Assembly: GCF_009707125.1 (NCBI RefSeq) | Contig: NZ_WLVL01000044.1 | Location: 1 to 41,678 of the forward strand | DNA: 41,678 nucleotides | Reading direction: 5' to 3' | Origin: Arsenicicoccus cauae | Lineage (GTDB): Bacteria > Actinomycetota > Actinomycetes > Actinomycetales > Dermatophilaceae | In this document: piece by piece, positions 9,281 through 16,810 of the stretch | Layout of the letters: every line of letters begins with the position of its first letter | Numbering within the stretch: position 1 is the first letter of the stretch | Notes under the pieces: model-generated | Told to the model about the DNA's origin: nothing | Databases searched by the model: none | What the model saw: the letters and a program-made list of their open reading frames with translations, nothing else | Translations under genes and position numbers: made by a program

Positions 9281-9305
9281 GGCGCGGGACGGGCTACTTG
9301 GCCGC

Positions 9306-9920
9306 TTACTTCGCAGCCTTCTTGGCCGACGCCTTCTTCGCAGCCTTCGTGGCGGTACCGCTGGCGGCCTGCGCCGAGTCCTCGGCCTGGGCCAGCTCGG
9401 CCTCGGGGTCCTCGACGTACGCCTCGGCGTCCTTGTCGACGGGCGTGATGCCGTCGGCCGCCTTCTGGGCCTGCCAGCGCAGGAAGTCCACCGCGATGTC
9501 GTGCCGCTGCTGCAGGCTCGCGTGGTCGCGGAAGTCGCGCAGGTCCTGCCGCTCCTCCTCCCCCATGTGCTCGGAGTTGACGACGTCGGCGTCCGTGACC
9601 GCCTCCCACCAGGCGTCCGAGCCGACCTCTACCTCGCCGGCCCGGCGGATGGCGTCGCGCAGCTTGTTGTGGTCCTTGATGGCGTCCTCCACCTCGCCCT
9701 CGACGGTGCCGTCGTCCGCGTCCGCGGCGCCGGTGCCCTCGTCGAGCAGGTGCGGGTAGAAGAAGCGCTCCTCGGCCTCGGCGTGCGTCTCCAGGAAGAT
9801 CTGCAGTCGCTGCCACAGCGCCGTCAGTCCCTCGACGTCCTGCTTGGGCCACTCCTCCAGCTGCGCGAACGCCGCCCGCTGCTGCGCGTGCTGCTCCAGG
9901 ATGATGTCGGTGATGTCCAC
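9306..9920 (-). CDS. Hemerythrin HHE domain protein with lysine/alanine-rich tail
   Basis: This 204-residue protein starts at the GTG at 9920, six bases after GAGGAGG. A longer ATG start at 9944 would place that ribosome-binding site inside the gene. The HHE-type four-helix bundle has a histidine near the N-terminus (L-E-Q-H-A-Q-Q), then E-T-H-A-E-A-E-E-R-F-F-Y-P, K-D-H-N-K-L-R and N-S-E-H-M-G-E-E-E. These residues fit a di-iron site that binds oxygen or nitric oxide. The last 30 residues are Ala/Lys-rich (K-K-A-S-A-K-K-A-A-K), like histone-H1-type tails, and could bind DNA or simply add charge. It is divergent from the amino-acid permease gene. Confidence 0.88.
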   Translation of the reverse strand: MDITDIILEQHAQQRAAFAQLEEWPKQDVEGLTALWQRLQIFLETHAEAEERFFYPHLLDEGTGAADADDGTVEGEVEDAIKDHNKLRDAIRRAGEVEVGSDAWWEAVTDADVVNSEHMGEEERQDLRDFRDHASLQQRHDIAVDFLRWQAQKAADGITPVDKDAEAYVEDPEAELAQAEDSAQAASGTATKAAKKASAKKAAK

Positions 9921-9948
9921 TCGGTGCCTCCTCGATACCGCCATGTGT

Positions 9949-9976
9949 CGTCGAGGGTATACCCCTGACCTCGACG
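9949..9976. promoter_or_regulatory. Palindromic site between hemerythrin and permease genes
   Basis: CGTCGAGG and CCTCGACG (8 bp, exact) enclose a second perfect palindrome, GGGTATACCC (9955-9964). The site sits in the middle of the divergent gap. A TAACCT (9979-9984) just beyond it could be the permease -10. It is probably a regulator operator; which protein binds is not evident. Confidence 0.45.
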
Positions 9977-10012
9977 TCTAACCTGGGGCGGTTGCCCACA
10001 GGAAGGACCCAC

Positions 10013-11410
10013 GTGTCGCCGTCGTCGTCCCCGCCCCGACTCGCCGCCGCCCAGCCGCACACCCTCGTGCGGGGCCTCACGACACGGCACGTGCAGTTCA
10101 TCGCCCTGGGGTCCGCCATCGGCACGGGCCTCTTCTACGGCTCCGCCGGCGCGATCCAGATGGCCGGGCCGGCCGTGCTGGTCGCGTATGTCGTCGCCGG
10201 TCTCGCGGTCTTCCTGGTCATGCGGGCCCTTGGCGAGATGGCGGTGCGCGACCCCGGCGCCGGCTCGTTCGGCCGCTACGCCCGGACCTACCTCGGGCCC
10301 CTCGGCGGCTTCGTCACGGGGTGGATGTTCGTCATCGAGATGCTCGTCGTGGCCGTCGCGGACGTCACGGCCCTCACCGTCTATCTCGGTCACTGGTGGC
10401 CCGCGGTCCCTGGCTGGGTGTGGGTGGCCGGCGCCATCGCCCTCGTCACCGGGCTCAACCTCGTCCACGTGAAGGTGTTCGGCGAGACGGAGTTCTGGTT
10501 GTCGCTGGTCAAGGTCACCGCCATCATCGCCATGATCGTCGCGGGACTCGCGATCCTGGTGCTCGGCCTGCACCTCCCCGGCGGCAGCACCCCCGGCATC
10601 GAGAACCTCTGGGCGCATGACGGATTCGCGCCATACGGCCTGTGGGGGGTGCTCGTCTCGTTCACCGTCGTGGTGTTCGCGTTCGGCGGGATCGAGACCC
10701 TGGGGCTGTCCGCCGCCGAGGCGCAGGACCCCGGGCGCGCCATCCCCCGCGCGATCAACACGATCCCGTGGCGCGTGCTCCTGTTCCACGTCGGGGCCAT
10801 CGGCGTCATCCTGTGCCTCGCGCCGTGGACGACGGTGGACGGGCGGTCGAGCGCGTTCGTGCAGATCTTCGACGCCGTGGGGCTCCCCGCTGCCGCGCAC
10901 GTGCTCAACGCGGTCGTGATCACCGCGGCGTTCTCGGCGCTCAACGCCATCACCTTCTCCATCGGCCGGATGCTGCACGGGCTCGCGGAGCAGGGCGACG
11001 CCCCCGAGGCCCTGGCGCGCACCAACCACCGCGGGGTGCCGGTCGCCGCGGTGGGGTTCGTGGCGGCGGCGCTGACCGTGGGGCTCGTGCTCGACGTGCT
11101 GGTCCCCGAGAACGTCTTCGTGCTCGTGGCGTCGGTCGCGAGCTTCGCGACGGTCTTCGTGTGGCTGATGATCCTGCTCTCGCACCTCGCGATGAAGCGC
11201 CGGATCGCCCGCGGCGAGCTCGCGCCCGGCGCCTTCCCCGCGCCCGGATGGCCGGTCGCGGGCTGGGTCGCGGTGGCGTTCATGGTGGGGGTGCTGGCGC
11301 TGCTCGGCGCGAGCGCGCAGTCACGGCCGGCGCTGTGGACCGGCCTCGTGACCCTCGTCGTGCTGGTGGCGACGCAGCGCCTCAGCGCGGGCCGTCGGGG
11401 TAGCCGCTGA
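10013..11410 (+). CDS. APC family amino acid permease
   Basis: This 465-residue inner-membrane transporter has about 12 hydrophobic segments. The first helix carries the AAT signature F-I-A-L-G-S-A-I-G-T-G-L-F-Y-G-S-A, followed by A-G-P-A-V-L-V-A-Y and R-A-L-G-E-M-A-V. F-A-F-G-G-I-E-T-L-G-L-S-A-A-E-A appears in the middle. These mark a proton-coupled importer of the AroP/CycA/ProY group; the exact amino acid cannot be assigned. The GTG at 10013 is preferred because AGGAAGGA precedes it by five bases. Its 3' end overlaps the convergent LLM oxidoreductase gene by 29 bases. Confidence 0.92.
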   Translation: MSPSSSPPRLAAAQPHTLVRGLTTRHVQFIALGSAIGTGLFYGSAGAIQMAGPAVLVAYVVAGLAVFLVMRALGEMAVRDPGAGSFGRYARTYLGPLGGFVTGWMFVIEMLVVAVADVTALTVYLGHWWPAVPGWVWVAGAIALVTGLNLVHVKVFGETEFWLSLVKVTAIIAMIVAGLAILVLGLHLPGGSTPGIENLWAHDGFAPYGLWGVLVSFTVVVFAFGGIETLGLSAAEAQDPGRAIPRAINTIPWRVLLFHVGAIGVILCLAPWTTVDGRSSAFVQIFDAVGLPAAAHVLNAVVITAAFSALNAITFSIGRMLHGLAEQGDAPEALARTNHRGVPVAAVGFVAAALTVGLVLDVLVPENVFVLVASVASFATVFVWLMILLSHLAMKRRIARGELAPGAFPAPGWPVAGWVAVAFMVGVLALLGASAQSRPALWTGLVTLVVLVATQRLSAGRRGSR

Positions 11411-12440
11411 CCGGGCCGTCCTGGTTGGGCTCCCACCCGAGGGCGGGCGCCACGTGCTCGGCGAAGTTGCGCAGGATCTTGACGTTGGCCTCGACGCCGA
11501 GCTGGGAGGGGATCGTCAGCATCAGCGTGTCGGCGGCCTGGACGGCGGCGTCCGCCTGCAGCTCGGTGACGAGGCGGTCGGGCTCTCCGACATACGACTT
11601 GCCGAAGGTCGAGGTGAAGCCGTCGATCGTGCCGACCTGGTCGCTGCCGCCGCCGCGCAGCTGGCCCCACATCAGGTCGCCGCTGTCCACGATCGGGAAG
11701 ACGCTGCGGCTCACCGACACCCGCGGCACCCGCTCGTGGCCGGCCTCGCGGAAGGCCGTGCGGTAGCGCTCGATCTGCTCGCGCTGCAGGTCCGCGAAGG
11801 ACGCGCCGGTGGCCTCGGTGAGCAGCGTCGAGCTCATGAGGTTGAGCCCGAGCCGGCCCGTCCACTCGGCGGTGTCGCGGCTGCCGGCACCCCACCAGAT
11901 GCGCTCGGCGAGGCCGGGCGACTGGGGCTCGACCCGCAGCCGGCCCCCGGAACCGAACTGGTCGGGGTCGGCGTCGGCCATCCACCCGCCGGAGACGGCA
12001 TCGAGGAAGGTCTCGAACTTGGCGCGGGCGATGTCCGCCCCGCGCGGGTCCTCGGACCCCGTGTAGCCAAACGCCTCCCAGCCGCGGCGTGCCGGCTCGG
12101 GGCTGCCGCGGGAGATGCCGAGGGCGATCCGGTTGCCGGCGATGAGGTCGAGCTGCGCGGCCTCCTCGGCGAGGTAGAGCGGGTTCTCGTAGCGCATGTC
12201 GATCACGCCGGTGCCGACCTCGATGCGCTGCGTCGTCGCGGCGATGGCGGCGAGCAGCGGCATCGGGCTCGCGGACTGGCGAGCGAAGTGGTGCACCCGG
12301 AAGTACGCGCCGTTGACGCCGAGCTCGTCGGCCTGGCGGGCGATCTCGATGGCGTGCAGCAGTGACTCGCGGGCACTCGGGTCGCCCGGGCCCCGCCCGT
12401 AGCCGTAGTGGCCGAAGCTGAGGAATCCGAAGGCCTTCAT
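11382..12440 (-). CDS. LLM class flavin-dependent oxidoreductase
   Basis: This 352-residue protein has the bacterial luciferase-like TIM-barrel fold. Visible family features are the N-terminal F-G-F-L-S-F-G-H-Y strand, E-I-A-R-Q-A-D-E-L-G-V-N-G-A-Y-F-R-V-H-H-F, the T-Q-R-I-E-V-G-T-G-V strand, and L-D-L-I-A-G-N-R-I-A-L-G-I-S-R-G for flavin contact. The start is the ATG at 12440 with GAGGGG three bases before it. The substrate is unknown; members of this family oxidise many small molecules with FMN. It overlaps the end of the convergent permease gene by 29 bases. It has no operon partner. Confidence 0.9.
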   Translation of the reverse strand: MKAFGFLSFGHYGYGRGPGDPSARESLLHAIEIARQADELGVNGAYFRVHHFARQSASPMPLLAAIAATTQRIEVGTGVIDMRYENPLYLAEEAAQLDLIAGNRIALGISRGSPEPARRGWEAFGYTGSEDPRGADIARAKFETFLDAVSGGWMADADPDQFGSGGRLRVEPQSPGLAERIWWGAGSRDTAEWTGRLGLNLMSSTLLTEATGASFADLQREQIERYRTAFREAGHERVPRVSVSRSVFPIVDSGDLMWGQLRGGGSDQVGTIDGFTSTFGKSYVGEPDRLVTELQADAAVQAADTLMLTIPSQLGVEANVKILRNFAEHVAPALGWEPNQDGPVSGYPDGPR

Positions 12441-12748
12441 GCGCCCCTCAACGCGGTTCGGCGGCCGGGGATTCCGGGGCGGTCGCGGACGCACGGCCCG
12501 TGACCCGCCCGCCGGCTGCTGGTGCTGTGGGGGTGCGCCGCGTTGGGAGCTGGGCGGTGGCCACCGGGCCGCTGCGATGGGCGTGCGCGGCCAGGACCGT
12601 GGTGGCGCTGGCCTCCGCAGCGGTCGTGTGCGACGCGCAATGGGCCGACGAGCGACGTTGACGGGCGCGAGGTCACGCGGCGGTCGCGGTCGGTGGCGCT
12701 GAGCACCGGCAGCGGGGGGATGCCGTGGGCGTGAGGTCAGGAGCCTTG
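12441..12748. other. Intergenic stretch without a recognisable gene
   Basis: About 300 GC-rich bases upstream of the LLM gene are open in several frames, but no frame gives a familiar protein, a good start or a ribosome-binding site. One + frame (about 12530-12662) reads an alanine/valine-rich segment that could be a relic, but I cannot support a call. Confidence 0.4.
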
Positions 12749-12790
12749 CCGTATGCCGTCAACCCTCATGACGGCGGGACCGGCATACGG
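12749..12790. repeat. Palindromic element with CCGTATG/CATACGG arms, copy 1
   Basis: CCGTATGCCG and CGGCATACGG form a perfect 10-bp stem, extendable outward with GCCT/AGGC. An internal CCGTCA/TGACGG pair offers an alternative fold. Two elements with the same CCGTA...TACG ends lie at 14110 and 15571. Confidence 0.5.
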
Positions 12791-12825
12791 GCAGGCAAGC
12801 CCCCGCGACCCACCGCCCGACGCAC

Positions 12826-12871
12826 ATCGGGTGAGTCCGCTGCGCGTAGACCAGCCACAGACTCACCCGAT
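12826..12871. repeat. Long inverted repeat with 12-bp stem
   Basis: ATCGGGTGAGTC and GACTCACCCGAT are exact reverse complements separated by 22 bases. The spacer ends in GACCAGCCACA. A similar structure with GACTAGCCACAGA lies at 22813. It sits downstream of ychF (same-strand stop at 12961) and may end ychF transcription. Confidence 0.5.
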
Positions 12872-12960
12872 CTGCCGGGACGGCAGCCGCGCCGCCTCGG
12901 TGTCACGTCCTGGGGGCGCAGAGAGAAGCGCGGCCATCGAGGCACACGACCGAGCAGGTG

Positions 12961-14046
12961 CTAGACGTTGAACCTGAACTCGACCACGTCGCCGTCGTGC
13001 ATGACGTAGTCCTTGCCCTCGATGCGCACCTTGCCGGCCTCCTTGGCCTTCTGCATCGACCCCGTGGCGACCAGGTCGTCATACGACACGACCTCGGCCT
13101 TGATGAAGCCGCGCTCGAAGTCGGTGTGGATCACGCCGGCCGCCTGCGGGGCGGTCCAGCCCTTGCGGATCGTCCACGCGCGGGACTCCTTGGGGCCGGC
13201 CGTCAGGTAGGTCTGCAGCCCGAGGGTGTGAAATCCCTTGTGCGCCAGCTGGTCCAGGCCAGGCTCGGTCACGCCCACGGACTCGAGCAGCTCGGCGGCC
13301 TCGTCCTCGTCGAGCTCGGCGAGGTCCATCTCGAGCTTGGCGTTGAGGAAGATCGCGTCGGCCGGCGCGACCAGCTCCTGCAGCTCGGCCTGCAGCGCGG
13401 TGTCGGTGAGCTGGTCCTCGTCGACGTTGAAGACGTAGAGGAAGGGCTTGGTCGTGAGCAGGAAGAGCTCCTTGATCGCGGCCAGGTCGACGCCGGCCGC
13501 CTCGCCGCGCGCATAGAGAGTGTGGCCCTCCTCGAGGACCTTCTGCGCCGCGAGCGCGTTGTCCAAGATCGCCTTGTCCGTCTTCTTGCCCTTGACCTCC
13601 TTCTCCAGTCGCGGGATCGCCCGCTCCAGGGTCTGCAGGTCGGCCAGGATCAGCTCGGTGTTGATGGTCTCGATGTCGCTGCTCGGAGACACCTTGCCGT
13701 CGACGTGCACCACGTCGTCGTCGTCGAAGGCGCGGATGACCTGGCAGATCGCGTCGGACTCGCGGATGTTGGCGAGGAACTTGTTACCCAGCCCCTCCCC
13801 CTCGGACGCGCCGCGCACGATCCCCGCGATGTCCACGAAGGACACGGTCGCGGGCAGGATCTTCTCCGACCCGAAGATCCCGGCCAGCACCTTCAGCCGC
13901 GGGTCGGGCAGCGGGACCACGCCCACGTTGGGCTCGATGGTCGCGAAGGGGTAGTTCGCGGCGAGCACGTTGTTCTTGGTCAGGGCGTTGAACATGGTCG
14001 ACTTGCCCACGTTGGGCAGTCCCACGATCCCGATAGTCAGAGCCAC
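12961..14046 (-). CDS. ychF: Redox-regulated P-loop ATPase YchF (OLA1/Obg family)
   Basis: This 361-residue protein has full family length. G1 is G-L-P-N-V-G-K-S-T (residues 9-17). G3 is D-I-A-G, followed by the universal [13 protein letters not shown]. The G4 position has N-V-D-E-D, the non-GTP-like form that fits ATP preference in this branch. A coiled-coil insert covers the region after [10 protein letters not shown]. The C-terminal TGS domain includes [19 protein letters not shown]. It is a ribosome-associated housekeeping protein. The start is a GTG at 14046 with no ribosome-binding site. TAGACT ends eight bases upstream, so a leaderless transcript is likely. Confidence 0.97.
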   Translation of the reverse strand: MALTIGIVGLPNVGKSTMFNALTKNNVLAANYPFATIEPNVGVVPLPDPRLKVLAGIFGSEKILPATVSFVDIAGIVRGASEGEGLGNKFLANIRESDAICQVIRAFDDDDVVHVDGKVSPSSDIETINTELILADLQTLERAIPRLEKEVKGKKTDKAILDNALAAQKVLEEGHTLYARGEAAGVDLAAIKELFLLTTKPFLYVFNVDEDQLTDTALQAELQELVAPADAIFLNAKLEMDLAELDEDEAAELLESVGVTEPGLDQLAHKGFHTLGLQTYLTAGPKESRAWTIRKGWTAPQAAGVIHTDFERGFIKAEVVSYDDLVATGSMQKAKEAGKVRIEGKDYVMHDGDVVEFRFNV

Positions 14047-14109
14047 GGGACGCGAGTCTATCGGCTGGGTCGCGCAGGTCCCTGCCGCCTGTCTCCGCGC
14101 GGGAGGCAG

Positions 14110-14144
14110 CCGTACGGCAAGGGGCCGCGCGCCCCGCGATACGA
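14110..14144. repeat. Palindromic element CCGTA...TACG, copy 2
   Basis: This 35-base element has an inner GGGGC/GCCCC stem and partly complementary CCGTA/ATACG ends. By hand alignment it matches the 35-base element at 15571 at 27 positions. It lies upstream of ychF, before the AAA remnant. Confidence 0.45.
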
Positions 14145-14177
14145 CTGCCTGTCGCTCCGGTGAGGTGCGCGTGGGCT

Positions 14178-14205
14178 CCCACTCAGCGGGACCCCACTGA
14201 GTGGG
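14178..14205. terminator. Hairpin between ychF and the AAA remnant
   Basis: CCCACTCAG and CTGAGTGGG form an exact 9-bp stem with a 10-base loop. No T-tract follows. It could be a terminator or another small palindromic element. Confidence 0.35.
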
Positions 14206-14228
14206 CTGCGGGCGTGGCTCAGCACCCC

Positions 14229-14765
14229 ATCTCCGGCGTCAGGCTCGAGGCCGTCGCCCCTTCGAGTCGCTCGACCTGACGCTGTCCCCGCGATTGAGAG
14301 TCATCGTGGATGAGAACGGACACGGGCAAGTCGCAGCTCATGGAGGCGCTCCACGCCTCCACCAAGGTGTTCAGCGACGCGGAAGCACCAAGCGCTCGGA
14401 CCAAGGCGGCATTGTCGACGGCACTTGCGGACAAGCTCGTCGGTGCCTTCCGCCCCGATCGCCTGGGACGTCTGACCAACCGCGCGGTCGGCAGGCGACG
14501 CACCAGCGTCACGGTGAAGTGCGCCGGGATCGGCAACCCGCTCAACTTCAGCTTCGCGACGAACACCTCGACGGCGGTGACGATCAACCAGCACCCCACC
14601 CGAGCGTTGCAGGACGAGCCCGTCTACCTGCCGACCCGCGAACTCCTGCCGATCTACCCGTGCTTCCTCGCCCCTACGAGAACTGCGCGGTCGAGTTCGA
14701 AAAGACCTGGCGGGACACCATCGCGCTGCTCGGCCTCCCGGCGCTGCGGGGCCCGGGACGAGTCC
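14229..14765 (+). pseudogene. AAA ATPase (RecF/OLD-like) remnant with several frameshifts
   Basis: Joined across three frame changes, the + strand reads an N-terminal AAA ATPase domain. It starts V-R-L-E-A-V-A-P (from about 14229), then L-D-L-T-L-S-P-R-L-R-V-I-V-D-E-N-G, T-G-K-S-Q-L-M-E-A-L (from about 14322), and later P-V-Y-L-P-T-R-E-L-L-P-I-Y-P. After about 14685 it continues Y-E-N-C-A-V-E-F-E-K-T-W-R-D. The shifts lie near 14257, inside the Walker A motif near 14320 (one extra base restores N-G-T-G-K-S) and near 14685. No Walker B or C-terminal part is recognisable after about 14765. Relatives are plasmid- or phage-defence-type ATPases, but no role can be claimed for this relic. Bases 14766-14914 show no clear gene. 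Confidence 0.7.
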
Positions 14766-14914
14766 GCGCGCCAGACCCCAGATCGTCACCCTCGGCGACG
14801 ACTGGACGGTCAGCGCGCCGCACGATGCCCGGCCGGATCCGTCACGCAAGGTCAGCACCGCGACCGCTGAGGTTCGGATAGCAACGCCGCTGCTGCAGTT
14901 CGGACTCGTTGCAA

Positions 14915-15454
14915 TTACCCACCCTTGGGCGAAACTCCGACCAGCCATATGGGCCATATTATGGCGATCACGAATAGAGCTAAGGCGGTTAGTCCTATCA
15001 GGGCGAGGCAAGCCATCCAGACATAGGGCATGAGAATCTTGCGCTCGTACCATCCCCCCACAACGGGTCGATCAATCCCCAGCACGCGTTCAAGACGGGC
15101 AATTTCGCGACGCTCTGCGCGCATATAGATATAGTGACGCTGCATGAGCAAGACAGACATGCACGAAATAATGAAAGCCAGGCACGATGAAATGCCTCTC
15201 GCCAGACGGGAGACATCTGCGCCAAGGGCGATCGTGAACAGAAATGCCTGTGCGGTCATAGCCAGGGCTGGCGCCTGCCAGAGAAGGAGATCGTGGTTGA
15301 GCGAGCGGGCCTCCATCATCTGGGCGGCATCCCAGATCTCTCGCCGATCAACTTGTGGCTTGTTGGTCGGGTCGGCCTCCGTCACAACGGCATCCATCCG
15401 ACTTGCTCGATGTCGAGAGGACTTGGCAACTCTCCGCCTGCCAGTGAACCACAT
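14915..15454 (-). CDS. Small membrane protein of unknown function, AT-rich
   Basis: I do not recognise this 179-residue protein. It has a polar N-terminus (about 65 residues), then two closely spaced hydrophobic helices (A-P-A-L-A-M-T-A-Q-A-F-L-F-T-I and C-L-A-F-I-I-S-C-M-S-V-L-L). A charged cytoplasmic-looking stretch rich in Arg/Glu follows (M-R-A-E-R-R-E-I-A-R-L-E-R-V-L), then a long C-terminal hydrophobic region with one or two helices (about residues 140-173). The layout is like two-helix or four-helix signalling membrane proteins. The ATG at 15454 follows a GGGGG run; 15397 is an alternative ATG. Base composition and codon use are visibly more AT-rich than the neighbours, which suggests recent transfer. 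It lies beside a broken AAA ATPase, so the pair may be remains of one imported module. Confidence 0.6.
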   Translation of the reverse strand: MWFTGRRRVAKSSRHRASRMDAVVTEADPTNKPQVDRREIWDAAQMMEARSLNHDLLLWQAPALAMTAQAFLFTIALGADVSRLARGISSCLAFIISCMSVLLMQRHYIYMRAERREIARLERVLGIDRPVVGGWYERKILMPYVWMACLALIGLTALALFVIAIIWPIWLVGVSPKGG

Positions 15455-15570
15455 TTCAACCCCCTGCCAATCGATACGCCGCAACTGACATTATCTGCAG
15501 CGCGGCACTTCTCGTCGGGCAAAGCCACACCGGAAACGAATCAGCCTCCCTGAGCCTGCACCTGAGGCAT

Positions 15571-15605
15571 CCGTATGGCGAGGGGCCGGGCGGCTCGGCA
15601 TACGG
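15571..15605 (-). terminator. Palindromic element CCGTATG...CATACGG (copy 3), probable terminator
   Basis: CCGTATGGCGAG and CTCGGCATACGG pair over 12 bp with one mismatch around an 11-base G/C loop. It begins 17 bases after the metallophosphoesterase stop codon, where a terminator is expected. It is the clearest member of the small repeat family seen at 12749 and 14110. Confidence 0.55.
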
Positions 15606-15621
15606 CCCGATCGTCGCGGGC

Positions 15622-16713
15622 TCAGCCCTTGATCAGGCGGACGGGGACGGTGAACTCGTCCTCGGCGCCGCTGTAGTGCCGACCGATCTTGGTGTCGTAG
15701 TCGCGGCTGCGGAAGGACTGCAGCGACGGGGAGAAGGTGTCGACGGTCAGCTCGCCGCGCTGCACGTCCATCTGCAGCAGCCGCACGAAGCCCGCGTGGC
15801 CGCGGCCGTCCCAGCCCGCGTCGTAGTCCTGGTAGTCGGCCATCAGCTCGATGACCTGGTGTCCGGGGCTGCCGGCGTCCTGGCGGACGTTGCGCCCGAC
15901 GCCGTGCTCATGCCCGGAGAGCACGAGGAAGACGTTGGGGTTGGGGTCGACGACGCGGCCGCGGACGCGGGCGCCGTCGTCGCTCAGGGGGGCGCCGACG
16001 CCGTCCGGGGCAGGGCCGGGCTTCAGGTAGGCGTGGGTGGCGACGATGACATTGGCGCGCGGGCGCTTCTTGATCTCGGCATCGGCCCAGGCCAGGGCGG
16101 CGTCGCTCGGCTGGTAGCCGAGGTGGACGACGGCGAAGTCCACGCCGCCCGCCCGGAAGGTGTCGACGTGGTTGCTGTTGTCGCCGGCCTTCCAGGGGCC
16201 CTGGTAGTAGGGCTGGGTGGCGCGGGCGCTGGCGGCCTGGTAGCGGGCCGGGCCGAAGAACTGGTTGTAGACCGAGGAGTCGGCGCCTCGGGCGTTGTCG
16301 TGGTTGCCGGGGAGCACGCCGTTGGGCATGCCCGCGTCGTCCAGCACGGCCTGCGCCTTGGCGGCCCAGGAGAACTCGCCCTTGGCGAGGTTGGGGGTCT
16401 TGAACCAGTAGGAGTCGACGAGATCACCGGTGTGCGCGGTGTAGGCGATCTTGCGGGTGGCGGCGTTGTCGACGATCCACTGGTTCATGCCGGTGTAGAT
16501 CGCCTGGCAACGCTTCATCTTGGCCGGCAGGATGCCGGCGCCGTTGGCGCACTGGCTGAGGTACTGGGTGTCGGTGATGTGCGCGATCGCGAGGTCATAG
16601 GTGGCGGGGTCGCGGAAGGCGCCGTCCGGCTCGGTCGTGACGGCGTGGGCGGGCGTCGCGGCGAGCGTGAACGTGGCCGCGGCGACGGTGGCGAGGACTG
16701 GGGTGAGGCGCAT
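15622..16713 (-). CDS. Secreted calcineurin-like metallophosphoesterase
   Basis: This 363-residue exported phosphoesterase starts at the ATG at 16713, which opens a signal peptide (R-L-T-P-V-L-A-T-V-A-A-A, cleavage after A-H-A near residue 25). The binuclear metal motifs are in order: I-T-D-T-Q-Y, H-T-G-D-L-V-D, L-P-G-N-H-D-N, V-A-T-H-A and L-S-G-H-E-H-G. A long same-frame extension upstream (to 17472) is antisense to rmuC and is not real. TAGCCT ends seven bases before the ATG and there is no ribosome-binding site, so the mRNA is probably leaderless. The substrate is unknown. It is divergent from rmuC with 97 bases between the starts. Confidence 0.93.
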   Translation of the reverse strand: MRLTPVLATVAAATFTLAATPAHAVTTEPDGAFRDPATYDLAIAHITDTQYLSQCANGAGILPAKMKRCQAIYTGMNQWIVDNAATRKIAYTAHTGDLVDSYWFKTPNLAKGEFSWAAKAQAVLDDAGMPNGVLPGNHDNARGADSSVYNQFFGPARYQAASARATQPYYQGPWKAGDNSNHVDTFRAGGVDFAVVHLGYQPSDAALAWADAEIKKRPRANVIVATHAYLKPGPAPDGVGAPLSDDGARVRGRVVDPNPNVFLVLSGHEHGVGRNVRQDAGSPGHQVIELMADYQDYDAGWDGRGHAGFVRLLQMDVQRGELTVDTFSPSLQSFRSRDYDTKIGRHYSGAEDEFTVPVRLIKG

Positions 16714-16810
16714 GCGGGCGAGGCTAGGACGCTCGGGCCTACTGATCGGTAGATCCCTCGTTGCGGCGAGGTGAACAGGGTCTGTCGGTGGTGGGTGCTT
16801 GGCTGCAGCC

